A stretch of 64,000 nucleotides of DNA, from positions 14,733,764-14,797,763 of the forward strand of contig CM059972.1 in NCBI GenBank assembly GCA_030490835.1, in the 5' to 3' direction. Source of the DNA: Annona cherimola (taxonomy: Eukaryota > Streptophyta > Magnoliopsida > Magnoliales > Annonaceae). Below are positions 11,078-22,681 of the stretch, piece by piece (within the stretch, counting starts at the first letter, position 1; the number at the start of each line of letters is the position of its first letter). The notes beneath the pieces are model-generated. The model saw only the letters and a program-made list of their open reading frames with translations, was not told the DNA's origin and did no database searches. Both the position numbers and the translations under genes were made by a program.

Positions 11078-12337
11078 TAGGCGTGCAACTGGGTAAAAAC
11101 TTGTAACATGAATTTAATGGATTTGTATTGAATTTCTGTTAAATCATATTATATTTTTATTTTAGTCACGGTTTACTCTTATTATAAATCTATTTTGAGT
11201 TCTTGCTGAGTAGCACATCATTTTCGTTGTTGGTTAGATCTCTGTCTTGTTTGGAAACGTCTTTTTTTTTATTTTTTGCTTTTTCATTGTTTTCATCTAT
11301 TTTTATTTTTCCGTTTGAATGATCCATATTAATAGAAGCGGTATCAGCTTGGCCACTTTAGGAAACGGTTTTGGATCAAACAAATCTATTAGCCCAAAAA
11401 ATTGTTGGAATTCCAGTTCCATTATCGTTTTCCATTTTACCTTTTGCAATTTCTTTCTGAATAACATGTGTTAGCAATAAATATTTTGATTTTCGTGAGG
11501 GGATTTGCTGGTTGTTTGAGTTTAATGTGCCTATTTCAGATTGCTGATTAATGATAATTCATGTTTGTTTCAATTGGATGAATCTACCTTTTTTGGAAGT
11601 GGGATGAATCTTTATTCATTTCTACTATTAGTTCACTTCTTGTATCAGAAATGATGATCAATATCAGTAACAAAATTATATTTCTATATAGTTGTTTTCT
11701 GTCATTACACCGTCCATCTTCCTGTGGAGATTCTTATGGTTAAACTTTTTATCAAGATTAATCTGTGCAATTAGATATGTTTGAATTTTGATTACTTGTT
11801 ATTGAATTTATTTTTAGGAATTGCATTGGATACAACAGAAGATGAAAATATGAGTCCGAATGTAGATGAGATACAAGTAGTTGATGTAGATGAAGAGAAT
11901 GTTACTCCAAATGCGATAGCAGTATTATTTTTGTTAAAGATAAATAACAAAGGATATAAAATGAGTTCAAGCAATTAGTGATTCAAATATTTATATTGTT
12001 CTGAATGAGGTATGTTTCATTAATTTGTTCTCATATAGCTGAATAAATATTCTTGTTTTGTTAAGTATTAATGTTTTACTTTGACTAATTACTAATAGAA
12101 TGAAGCATATAGTATTTAAATTTGACATAGATTTGTGTTTATACTTAATAAATACATAAATTCTTAAAAAAATCCTATTTAAGTCGCATTTTTTTCCCGG
12201 CTCATTGTTCCGATAGCGACTCGTAATTTGTTCTGAGATTTATTAAAAAAAAATAAGGGTCAAATAAGATTCTTAAAAGTAGGGTCAGTGTCGAACACAC
12301 CCTAACTCGCCCCGACCCGCACCGATTTCCACGCCTA
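11078..12337. mobile_element. hAT-type deletion derivative (tentative), 1260 bp
   Basis: The left end TAGGCGTGCAACTGGG and the reverse complement of the right end, TAGGCGTGGAAATCGG, match closely and share the TAGG-GTG pattern of the proven hAT element at 39296-43337. A short internal frame at 11781-11978 is acidic (DENMSPNVDEIQVVDVDEENVTPN), a composition seen before the BED finger in hAT transposases, but it is too short to prove. The 8-bp flanks (GTTGTTAT and CCTGTAGT) match at only 4 positions, so the insertion is old or the borders slightly wrong. Confidence 0.45.
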
Positions 12338-12518
12338 CCTGTAGTGCAATGAAAGAAGTTGTCACCTCGACCTAAGTTGAGGAAGGGAAGATCGGGGTTG
12401 TCCTTCCTACCCGGATCCCAACCATTCGTTTAATTCCAAGAAACTATAGGCCCATTTTCAGCCACTCCTTTTGAAATTCCTTCGCCGTGGCTATGATGTG
12501 GACTCACATAAATTAATA

Positions 12519-12811
12519 TTTTTTAGGAAAATTTTCAAATATATCCATAAATTTTTACCTTAATCTCTTATACGCCCACATATTTTATCTTAATTTTTTA
12601 TATACCCACATATTTTTAAAAATTCTCTTCATACCCATAAATTTTAAAGATACCTTAATCTCTTGTATGACATATTTTATCCTAATTTCTTATATACCCA
12701 CATATTTTCAAAAATTCTCTTTATACTCATAAATTTTAAAAATACGTTGGTATATAAGAAATTAGTGCGTTAACTCATGGATATATTTAAGAATTTTTTA
12801 TTTTTTAAAAA
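12519..12811. repeat. Repeat with both tandem and inverted structure
   Basis: The words TTTTATCYTAATTTYTTATATACCCACATATTTT and AAAATTCTCTTYATACYCATAAATTTTAAA recur about 100 bp apart in the same orientation. The right end, read in reverse, repeats the left end (AATATATCCAT followed by TTATA). This is consistent with an old foldback element that also expanded in tandem. It is non-coding. Confidence 0.5.
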
Positions 12812-13784
12812 GGAATTGTTATGCGCTCATTTTAAATTTCAATCTGAAGAAATTCACAGTCATGTGGGAACTGCACGAAACCGTTAAGGAGCATAACAAT
12901 CTACACTGGACTCACTCTCCTTAATTTAAGGAGCATAACATTGCCTTAGAAGGTGACTTTTTGACAACTTCTCTTGGAGAATGGTTTAAGAAGGGTGTGA
13001 CAATGAGATGCATGCCACTGAGATATTAATTATTTATTTAAAAGTTGTTTTTCTAATACACGCTCGTCAAATACTGGAAGCTCTTAGTTTTATCTTCAAT
13101 AAATAAAAAAAGATGGTTATATCTTGATATTTGTTAGGCGGCATCATATAATTAAGTTATTATATGAATTACAAGTACTATCTTAAACTTTTTCTGAAAC
13201 TTATAATGTAAAAATTATATTATGTGAGAAGCATGGTTTACATTTGGTTTGAGTTAAGGCCAAACCAATTCATACTAAAGAAACAAGTAACTGTTTCCTG
13301 TAGCCAAGCGGGGAGTTGGAATTGAAAGAGAGCTTTGCCGAGGAGTAATTGAAAAGCCTCTAAATTAACAACCCCTGGCATACTATTTGAAATACGGCTT
13401 ATTTCTTCGAAAAATTCTAATAACTATCCATGTCAGTAAGGTCCTCCATCATGCTATCATCGTCATTTTATAGCGTTTTGAGTTTTTTTTTAAAAAAATA
13501 AAAAAAATATATATATATATATATAATATCCAGGAGAGATTTTAGGGTAGGTGGGTGGTCATTTGTTAGATTACTAAGGTGAAATAGTCCCAAATGGATC
13601 TTACTTTTGCTATTATTAAGAGGTAAATACGGGTTGATCAAAGAATTAAATATTAGAAAGTAAAAAAAAATTTAAATGGGAAGAAAAAGAATGGGTGGTA
13701 TGAAATCTCAGATCCTTCCTTAGTTACAAAAATAAGATGATGCATTAATTATTGTCTAATTGATGCAAACGTTAAAAATAAAAA
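12812..13784. other. Intergenic DNA with a short (TA)n run
   Basis: No gene is recognised. A TA-dinucleotide run of roughly 20 bases lies near 13507-13527. The rest is AT-rich. Confidence 0.4.
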
Positions 13785-13857
13785 TTCCGTTGCCGGGATT
13801 TGAACCCGGGTCTTTCGGGTGAGAGCCGAATATCCTGACCAACTAGACTACAACGGA
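13785..13857 (-). tRNA. trnE-CUC: tRNA-Glu (anticodon CUC), second copy
   Basis: It has the same 73 bases as the tRNA at 9720-9792, on the same strand, about 4 kb away. All stems pair and the anticodon loop is CTCTCAC. Flanking sequence is not conserved beyond a base or two, so the gene alone was copied, or the flanks have decayed. A TTTTTATTTTT tract follows the 3' end on the minus strand and would serve as terminator. Confidence 0.96.
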
Positions 13858-13963
13858 AATTGATAATTTTTTTCCAATGCCAAAACTTATCAATTTTTGT
13901 CATCTGCCTTGTCTCTTCCCCGCTGAAGTAAATAGGGAGTTATTACTTACCTACTTCCACTTC

Positions 13964-14869
13964 TATGTAACCCTTTTCATTTTTAGTATCTTAATAATTA
14001 ACAAAAATCTAATCTATTTATTATATTTAGTATTGTTTATATTATCTTAAAATTCTTTTTATTTCATTAGGTTAATATCACTTTATAAATGCGTAAAATC
14101 AACGTAATAAAATAATTTAATACTAAATATCAATTTTAAAGTAATATTTTTAATATCTAAACTACGTAAAATATCACTAGTATATAAGTAAATAATTTTA
14201 TAAAGTATTATTTTATTCAGATACATATGTTGGGAAACCTTATTAATTAAATCCATAATCACCATGGGATCCTCCATGCTAAATCACTAAGGAATATAAA
14301 TCATAAGCGGAAGCGTACCTGAATCCACATAAATAGTTATTGTTGAATTCGGAGGTTTACCGGTCTTCCAAGTTAATGCCCTAGGATTTTCTGGAAAAAG
14401 TGACTCATCTTTTCTAATGATAGGAGGTCAGAAAAGAAACCCTAATCGGTGCATAACTTGGGGACTACAGTTGTTTACATAGGAAGCCTAACTTTCGTAT
14501 TTTTAATTTAACTTATCATAAAAATAGAAATTAGAAATTATATTGTAGGGTTTCTATGCATAGGAGACTCATACTTTATTAGATGATTTAGGCCCATAAA
14601 ACCTTATAAGATCATTTTAAAAAATTAGGCTACTATTTATAATAGCGTATATATAATTAATATAATATATATGCGTGTCCAAAATTCCAACAACATATGT
14701 GAATTAATCTAAGTATTTTTTTAATTTTACATATATTTTTAAGCAAATATAGCCCATATACAAATTTAATTTGGTTGAAACTTGGTCTTCCATTTAGACA
14801 AATAATATTAAATATAGAATTAAATTTTGCATCATTCTTTTATATCTTAAACATTGAAGGGGTTGTATA
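13964..14869. repeat. Inverted-ended repeat (TAACCCCTTC family), interrupted by a solo LTR
   Basis: The left end TATGTAACCCTTTTCATT and the reverse of the right end TATACAACCCCTTCAATG match imperfectly. The interior shares phrases (AAAATCAACGTAATAAAATA, TTTAATATCTAAAC) with the large inverted-repeat element at 22679-23219 and with fragments at 24330-24700, 26560-26825 and 56630-56790. Without the LTR it is about 436 bp and non-coding. The class is unassigned. Confidence 0.5.
14228..14692. mobile_element. Solo LTR, 465 bp, TSD ACATA
   Basis: It begins TGTTGGGAAACC and ends AATTCCAACA, so TGTTGG and CCAACA form a perfect 6-bp terminal inverted repeat. ACATA at 14223-14227 is repeated at 14693-14697, a perfect 5-bp target duplication. 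No coding interior remains. The ends and length suit Ty1/copia elements, which is inference. It lies inside the older repeat at 13964-14869. Confidence 0.85.
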
Positions 14870-15957
14870 ACTTATATATAACCCGCTTATAAAGAAGCAG
14901 GGCCTATTATTTAGCTAAATAATAACTTCATATATTTTATATTTTTAAATTTTCTTCACTTTTAGGTGAGCCAAAGTGTATTTTGTTTAAGTATTAAAAT
15001 TTAACTTTTTATTTGCAAATAAAAATTTTGCCATTTTCATTTGCGTGCAATTGCGAGATTGGTAAATAAAATTTATTTTTAAAATTTTGTAAAAAATGTA
15101 TACAAAAAATCAAAAAGATAAATTTGGATATTTGAATTAATTCTAATTGGTCTCAGATAACGGTGGAGAAAAAATCAAAAAATATTAGAAAATATAAAAA
15201 CATGAGGTTTGCTAAATAACGACCCATCGTATAGTTTAATAACTCTTGATTAAATTTTCACTAAAAAAATCTTTATAGAATTGATGAAATCATATTTTAA
15301 CACATAGAAACATGTGCTTTCGTTTTAATAAAATTTCAACCCATCTTCTAAGCTAATTCACATTTTTACAATCCAACGAGTTTTTTTATTTGGAAGTTAA
15401 AACTATTTCTTCATTAGAAAACTGTTATTACAAAAATTGGTAGTTACTATTTGAACATTCTATAGAACATATATGGTATATGATCATCAGTAGATCACCC
15501 CAGCTGATACTCGCATTTTCGGTGAGTGTGTTAATTAATAATTTAACATGCCCAGCTATTCAGAGTTAGGCAGCATGTGAAAACATCCCACCAGATTTCT
15601 CAACGGTACTCTCCGACCAGAATTCCAATGACATCCTCCATCGCATGCATTTATCTATGTACAGATTCGAGGCGCAAGTAACAAGAGTAGCTGAATACCA
15701 ATTATTTATTATTTATTATAATTCGTAATAATAAAAATTACCGTTATACATGACGGGCATTACGCTGCTGTAATACTTACCCGGATGGCTGGGTCGACGT
15801 GCTGAAACGGCAACAATGCTGATTTCGTGTAATTTTAATAACTATTTTTATATTTTAAAAAAAAAGAATTATATGATTGGGCTATTAAACTTCATTCGCT
15901 TTATAGTGCATAAACTAGGTAAATTTTACTGTGACACCCAATATAATATGGCCGAAT
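14870..15957. other. AT-rich intergenic DNA, nothing recognised
   Basis: Long AT-rich stretch without a gene, RNA or element end that I could support. A slightly GC-richer patch at about 15480-15810 has no recognisable content. Confidence 0.4.
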
Positions 15958-16280
15958 GATCTTTTACGACTGGTCGGAAATCAAAAAATATATTTTTTGA
16001 ATTTTTTTTTTGAAAAATATTTTTATAAACATGTTAATCTAGTTATATTTAATCTATAAAAAAAATTAAGTTTTAACATTTTTGGATATGTATATATATT
16101 TATTTTGGATTTTTAAATACCCCTGTATTTAAAAATCTAAAATAAATATATATACATATCTAAAAATGATAAAACTTAGTTTATAGATTAAATATAATTA
16201 GATTAATATGTTTATAAAAATATTTTCAAAAAAAAATAAAAAAATATATTTTTTGACCGGATCACCTGTCATAAAAGATC
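15958..16280. repeat. Foldback element, 323 bp, arms of about 155 bp
   Basis: The left arm starts GATCTTTTACGACTGGTC; the right arm in reverse starts GATCTTTTATGACAGGTG. Both arms continue in parallel through AAAAAATATATTTTTTGA to a centre at about 16118, where GATTTTTAAATAC pairs with GTATTTAAAAATC. The element would fold into one long hairpin. No clear target duplication is visible. It resembles plant foldback MITEs. Confidence 0.7.
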
Positions 16281-16645
16281 GGTACTCATATATATATGAT
16301 GGTTGAATGAGTGTAAGATTTATTGATCTTGAGCCGTATAATCTAAAGAAGTTTTGGCACGGTGAAGATAAATAGGTATAGATAGTAAAAAATATTAAAT
16401 TATATCATCATTCCTTCAGCATTTGCTAACAATAGGTAGGTAAAAAATTAAGAAATATTCCAAGTGGTAGGTGGAGAAATGCGCAATTGTCCGTTTTTGT
16501 TGACTCACGGATCATGACCACTTAGACTAGTGATAGCTGTCACTCGCAGCAGGCCTAACAAACGGCCGTTTCCCGCACGACGCTCCGCTAATCATGCCGT
16601 TGAGATAAAACCCAAAGCAGAAGCCCTCCAGTCCAGGGCGACCGA
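16281..16645. other. Intergenic DNA, nothing recognised
   Basis: AT-rich, then a GC-richer patch at about 16500-16645. No open frame with a recognisable product. Confidence 0.35.
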
Positions 16646-16905
16646 CTGAACGCACCCGAGTGCACTCGGCCTCATTGCACCGGGTAAATTTCACCTTTTA
16701 TTTTTTAAATTTTTTTATATAATTATTAATTTAAGTATATTTAACATGTGTATACTGATTTTTAAAAATTAAAAAAATTATCTAAAAGTATTTTAAAATA
16801 GTAAAATTTGATATACATGTTAAATACACATAAATTAACCGTTGTATAACAAAAATTTCAAAAAAAATTAAAAGATAGGTTTTTGCACCTTCACACCTTA
16901 GCTCG
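16646..16905. repeat. Diverged relative of the 17564-17933 foldback MITE
   Basis: Words CGCACCCGAGTGCACTCGG and CATTGCACCGGGTAAATTTC at the left resemble the ends of the Mutator-type element at 17564-17933. The arms around TTAACATGTGTATA and ATATACATGTTAAATACAC are inverted copies of each other. Ends and target duplication are eroded. Confidence 0.5.
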
Positions 16906-17554
16906 ATATGGTCAGCCATAACACGCACCTCGCTTCCCGCATTTCATGTTCGTAGCAATTACTCCTTCTGCGACCCATTGCTGTAGTATTACACAAAATG
17001 TAATCACAATAGAAGCCCTTGTAAATATTTTAAAAAATAAAAAATTACTTTAAAATTTTTAAAAAAATTTTGTTTTAAACAAACTTTAAAACAAAATTTA
17101 TTCCACTAAGGTAGGTAACAATGATGGGTAACAAGCTATCTTTTCCCCACAATTTTCAAAAAATTATTTTTTTATCATAAAAATCTCTATCTTTCAATCA
17201 TTTTCTCATATAAGTACCCTATTTCTTTCTGCTTCATATATGTTATATCACATTACTCTTATACTTTTCAAAAATATTTTCCCACTTACTCCTCAACCAC
17301 AATACCAATCAGTAACTTAATTTATGACCTTCACCAAAGGTCCTAACCATGTCACTAACCCAATACCTATACTTACGATGGGCAAGTTAGGAGTGAACAT
17401 ATGAATTTTCTATTCCAAAAAAAATTAACAATTTTCAATAGGCTGTTCTTTTCTAATACATAATTACAAAATCTTCTACATTTTTAGTATCATTTATCTG
17501 ATTCTCAATAAACAACAATCATATTATTCCAATCCAAATCATAAGACCATTCCC
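16906..17554. other. AT-rich intergenic DNA
   Basis: No gene. A short perfect inverted repeat around AAATTTTGTTTTAAA / TTTAAAACAAAATTT lies near 17070-17100. About 17160-17330 resembles the reverse strand of the GGGTGTGTTTG MITE family only in composition. Confidence 0.35.
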
Positions 17555-17563
17555 AACATAGCC

Positions 17564-17933
17564 GGACCCTGGTTCAATGCACCCGGGTGTACTTTACCCA
17601 TTTTTTTATTTTTTTGAAACTTATTTTTATGAAAATGTTAATCTAAGTCTATTTTAACATGTGTATAAATTTTTACCATTTTTAAATATTTTTAGATATT
17701 TTTTCGGATTTTTTTAAAATCAGTGGCATTTTTAGTAATTTTAAATTACTAAAAATGCCACTGATTTTAAAAAATTCAAAAAAAATATCTAAAAATCTCC
17801 AATTATACACATGTTAAATACACTTAGATTAACAGTCGTGTAAAAAAAGTTTCAAAAAAAATAAGAAAAAAAGGATGAAGTACACCCGGATGCATTGAGG
17901 CTCAATGCACGCAAGTGCATTGAACCAGGGTCC
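17564..17933. mobile_element. Mutator-type foldback MITE, 370 bp, 9-bp TSD
   Basis: The left end GGACCCTGGTTCAATGCAC is repeated inverted at the right end (GTGCATTGAACCAGGGTCC). Arms pair almost to the centre, where GTGGCATTTTTAGTAATTT meets its inverse at about 17748. AACATAGCC occurs immediately before (17555-17563) and after (17934-17942): a perfect 9-bp target duplication, the hallmark of Mutator-like elements. There is no coding capacity. Related, more decayed copies lie at 16646-16905 and 52603-52970. Confidence 0.88.
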
Positions 17934-17942
17934 AACATAGCC

Positions 17943-19022
17943 ATGGCTGACTTTAACATTGACTTTTAGCCACCTTATATATTTTTCATATATTGTTTCT
18001 TAGCTGATGAATGATAATGTTAGCCTTGGTTAACAATAGTTCCTGTAAGCATGGTCATATTTCTATATTTTAAATTTTTATTTTTATACAAATATGGGCT
18101 CAAATATATTTAATTTACATATTAAATTAAATAGTTTTTTAATATGTAAGCATTTTTTAAAATTTCAGAAGTCATCCAATTTTTGTTGAAAAATTACTCA
18201 ACTATCTCAAAAATTCCTGCTTTTTAAAATTCGGAGAAAATATATCCACATAAAGTTATAAAATTTAGTACATAAATTAAATACACTTGAATCTATATTT
18301 TTATGGAAAAAAACTGAAATCCTATGCGCCCAGCTAACAGGGTCCGGATTCGGGACCCTTATTTCTTGACAAAAATTAGACAAGATCCGACGATCAGGAT
18401 GGGGCTGCCGACCGACCCTCGCATCCAGCTGTATACTTCGGTGGGCAGACTCATAACAGCGACCACTCGGGCCATTACACTTTTCAGTGTAGGGTTGGAT
18501 TGGGCCAACCATTCATGCATGTACCAACAAAGATGACTGCTGAAAATAAATGGAAAGCAGCAATGAAACGTACGCTGCTTGTGGCTGTGGCCCACACGCT
18601 CATCCAAACGACGCATAGGGACTCCTCAGTGCTGCTGCTGTGCGTTTTATTTCTCATTTATTTAGTTATTTATTATGGGCAATACTTCAATACAATCGTA
18701 TTTTACAACCAGTACTTTTTTATTTTTTTCGAAAATTTTATCCAGGCATTGTGTTTGAACGTGTTTGTTTAGATATATGAAAAATCTAAGTGAATTGAAA
18801 ACTTTTATAAGCAATAAACATTTAATGAATGTAACTACAAAACCTTATGTATTTATATTTGCTATAGATTACATAGAAATTTAATTAAAATGATTTTTAA
18901 TATCACACATATACATTAAAGAGAACATGAAACATGGCTTAGATCTAAAAAATTGAAATATGTTTCAAAAAAAATTAAAAGGTTGTAAAATTCATATGCA
19001 CTGAGCTCCAATATACATAGGT
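17943..19022. other. Intergenic DNA, nothing recognised
   Basis: AT-rich, with a GC-richer island at about 18320-18640. Open frames there are overlapping on both strands with no known domain. Words such as AAATACACTTGAAT at about 18280 recall the foldback MITE arms. Confidence 0.35.
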
Positions 19023-19030
19023 ATTTTAAC

Positions 19031-19697
19031 TAGTGGTGTAACTTGGGTCAGGTTTAGTCTGAACCCGACCCACCGAATCCGATTTTGAACGATGCTTAAA
19101 CTTACTTTTCGTAACCGGAACGCGATGAACCCGATTTGTAAATCTAATAATGTAAGGGTTTAAGTGAAACCAAAGAACCCGAACCCGATTTCCCATTTTA
19201 TATTTATTATAAAATATATTATATATATACTATTTAAACAATATTTCGTTATATTCTTCATATTTTATGTTATTATATTTATATTTGAATACATGTTTGG
19301 CATATTGTAATTTTATTATAAATAAACTATATTATTTTCATTTATATTTATTTTTTATTTCTATCATTTACTTTTACACTCATTAATTTTCTTTCTTTAT
19401 CTTATTTTTATGTTATATTTTTTAAAAAATATTTAGTTTGATTATATATTATTATGTTTACTTACATGATTTGTTATTATTATTTATTCATATGAAATTC
19501 TAAACTTATCATTTTTAAAATAAAATGTAAATTCATCAACATAAATTCCAACCCAAAATCCGATTTTTAAAAAATAGGTTTAGGGTTTAGGTTTTATAAA
19601 TAAAGTTAGAGTTAAGGTTAGCATTGATGTTTTATAAATAGGGTTAGGGTTATAGTCGAGGTGAACCCGAATTTCATGAGCCCGAGTTGCACCCTTA
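19031..19697. mobile_element. hAT-type non-autonomous element, 667 bp, near-perfect 8-bp TSD
   Basis: The left end TAGTGGTGTAACTTGGG and the reverse of the right end TAAGGGTGCAACTCGGG form a terminal inverted repeat. Flanks are ATTTTAAC (19023-19030) and GTTTTAAC (19698-19705), 7 of 8 identical. The subterminal regions repeat GAACCCG or CCCGAA motifs on both sides. The interior is very AT-rich and non-coding. TTTAGGG-like words near 19580 belong to this element and are not telomeric. Confidence 0.7.
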
Positions 19698-19705
19698 GTT
19701 TTAAC

Positions 19706-21443
19706 CTTTTTATTTTATATTTTTCCGTTGACTTTTATGTGGCCTCACATGTTTTTATTTTTTATATACACCAATTTTATCTTTTTGGATTTGCATATTT
19801 TTCGTAATTTTGAAAATTAATAATTTTTAACCTTTCTTATGGGGTGAAAGCTATTAATTTTTAGATTAAAAAATCTGAAATGATAAATTTTGATATATAA
19901 AATAAACGCATGCGAGGACACATAAAGATAAATTTGAAAAACTGAAAAAAAAACTCAAAACATATATCTGTGTTGAATCATTACTTTATTATTTTTTTCA
20001 GAGGTAAGTTGGCAACAATAATGTATGAATGAATGCTTTGGCCATCAATTCCTCACTTGGGGAAGAGAAGAATAAAATATTAAATAAATAAATAAATACT
20101 CGTTTTCAAGATTATGGGGGAGAATTACATTTTGGATAGAAATGGAACAACTGTTAGAAGGGAAGTAAATAATAGAAAAAGTGTGATTATTGTTGTAAAT
20201 AAATATCCAATAAAGCTTTAGAAAAAGATTTTCTTGTACTTCGAATTTTTGAAGAGAAACACGCCAAGGTAAGATGGAAAGCCAAAGCAAAAGAAAAAGT
20301 AAAAATTGGAAACATTTATTTATCAAGGACTGATTTGACTGCACTGTGAAGTTTTAGATGTTAGGGAAATAATTTTTAGGAATAAAGATTTTGAAAAAAA
20401 AAATTTGTTTTCAAGAAAGCAGCCGTAAATTGTGTATCCTACCATTTCACCAGTATTTTTGGTATGATTAATATGTTTGGCCATGAAATATTAAAAACGC
20501 TTTTGACTTATAAATTATCGAAGAAAAATTCATAAGTAACCTTGATCAGTATTTTTGATGCGAGCAATGTCTCCAAAGTGTGAGCTGCGCCTCTTAGGTA
20601 AGAGTTGTGTTATTCGTTTGAGGAACTTTAATCTCCTCCTTAATTGTGTAAGTTGATTATAGAAAATTTTTCAAGTTTTGTGAACTGAATTTGAATTTGT
20701 AATTTAAAATGATAAAAGATATTGTTCAAAAAGATGATAAAAATATTACATTGTAAGTAAAATTTCAGTTAGAACAATAAAAAAAATACCACTGATCAGT
20801 AAAATTTGTTTGACTATAACATATTTTATTAGTCTAATGAAATGATCAGCTAGAATAACTCAAACTAGCTGTGCTATAGATTAAGTAATACACCCCACAT
20901 GCCACATATCGTAATTGATAAATGTATTAACACATTTACAACAATTGATAAATGATTAGGAGACTCATATTAATTTGTTTTGCAAGATCGCATCCTTGAA
21001 TTCTCATCTTCCTTGTAGTGACTAAAGCTTGATTTCATCACTACAATTGTCCTACAACTACAAGGACATAAATTGGGGGATCAATTTTAGTAAGAACAAA
21101 ATTTTTTATTTTGTACATATATGTCGTTGGAACTAATTAATTCATTTGTACAGCAGCATCTTCTATTAAACTTTCAACAGCTATACCTGCAACTTTTAAG
21201 TGAACGGCCGAATGATAAATGGATGGATGCTAGGTAATGAAGCAGTTAGTTTGTGCGCGATGGATGGATGCTAGCTATACCTGCAACTTTAGTTTTTGTT
21301 TTTTTTTTTTGGATGAAAAATCAAACCTTTAGTTGAATGTAGGAAAATTGATATAGTAGTAAAGGGATAAAGATTAAAAAATTAAAATTATAAAAGTATT
21401 AGTAGAATAAATAAAGTTATTATAAAAGCATATATTAAAATTA
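19706..21443. other. AT-rich intergenic DNA, nothing recognised
   Basis: No gene, RNA or element border could be supported. A frame on the minus strand at 20045-20344 is hydrophobic and AT-driven and looks random. The words GATGGATGGATGCTAG and AGCTATACCTGCAACTTTA occur twice around 21180-21290, a small local duplication. Confidence 0.4.
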
Positions 21444-21451
21444 ACCTTTAG

Positions 21452-21720
21452 AAGCACGTCGTGTAACACACCCGTCCTGTTGCAGGTAGGGGGCGTGAGT
21501 TCGAAGCCTGCATGCTGCAGACATAATGGCCTAATGGGTGACATTTTACAGTTTAGTCTTCTTGTAACAGGGGTTTTACAATTTCCCCCTATTATGGGAT
21601 TTTATAATTTCTCTTCTGTGGGAGGTGTTTAGGAAAAGTTTTCCTTCATAGTATGAGGGTGTGAATGTTTTTATTGTAATATCTAAATGTCATGTTGTAT
21701 ATAGAAATTTTAAAAAAAAA
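21452..21720 (+). mobile_element. SINE-like retroposon with A-tail and 8-bp TSD
   Basis: ACCTTTAG precedes (21444-21451) and follows (21725-21732) the unit. A good polymerase III box B, GAGTTCGAAGCC, lies about 45 bp from the 5' end, and the 3' end is a run of nine A. No reading frame is present. Box A is weak, so the 5' end may be truncated or diverged. These traits fit a tRNA-derived SINE; the family name is unknown to me. Confidence 0.6.
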
Positions 21721-21732
21721 TTTGACCTTTAG

Positions 21733-22623
21733 GTAATGAGATTTCTATTTACGTAACTAAATCGTTCTGTGCATCACCATTAGCGAGTAAATTGCGTAGT
21801 TGACAAGGCATGGATGATATAATGGCTTGGAAATATTAGAAATGAGAAAAAATTGGTTGTTAAAGATTTTAAGCCGTTAAGGTTCTCTTTGGATAAATAT
21901 AAAAAAAAAAAGTAAAAGAGTGATATAATATGAGTAATAATTTTTTTTGAAAATTATATGGGTAATAATTTTTTTGATGGAATATATGGTTAATGAGTTA
22001 GAGTAAATAAATTGAAAATAAAATAGATAAGATAGTTTGATAAAAAGATATGAAAAAGATTGAAATGTAAATGTAATAATAAAAAAAAAGTATGATAATT
22101 AAAATGTTAAATCATATCGAAAAGTATGTAGAAAGAAATATTTGTTTTTTTACTTTTGTCTATTTCTAAATGGATCCTATTAAGTGTCACATCCAAGATT
22201 TATTAGAGATTTTTCACACCCAAGATAAATTAAAGTCTATTTGAGTAGACATAAAAGGAAAAGTCGGAAAGTAAAAATGAAAAAAAATTTGAAAAAGTGA
22301 TATGATATAACATGAGTAATGATTAAGAAATAAAGTTAAAATAGAAATGATAATTTTATAAAAAATATAAAAAATAACTTTAATATATATGTAATAATAG
22401 AAAAAGTTGAATAATCGATAGTTAAGATATCAAGTGATGCGTTAGCTAGGTTTCATCCTAGTTGATACGAGACCATTCATCGTATGGGCGAGATCTCAGT
22501 TTCAAATCAGGCAGGCAGCATTTTTCATAGTCATTTTTTGAAGCAACGTTGGCATCGGTTGTGCTGACATTAATCTCGTCATTTTCTGAGGAAGTGTGCA
22601 GTTTGAATAGTATATGAATACCC

Positions 22624-22627
<4 letters not shown>
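21733..22627. other. AT-rich region with diverged MITE-like copies
   Basis: Segments at about 21876-22160 and 22230-22420 repeat words of the GGGTGTGTTTG family (AAAAAGTGATATGATATAAC-like, GAGTAATGAT, AAAATAGA). They are too diverged to place ends. No gene is seen. Confidence 0.4.

Positions 22628-22678
<51 letters not shown>
22628..22678. repeat. (TA)n microsatellite, left block
   Basis: About 25 uninterrupted TA units run directly into the inverted-repeat element that follows. Confidence 0.95.

Positions 22679-22681
<3 letters not shown>

Noticed and set aside
10567..11080. Plus-strand frames of 65-100 codons as exons
   Set aside because: No domain, first codons are not reliable starts, and nearby words match hAT-like repeats.
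19575..19640. TTTAGGG-like repeats suggesting an interstitial telomere
   Set aside because: Only two or three degenerate units, inside a hAT-type element with its own borders; equivalent to its subterminal words.
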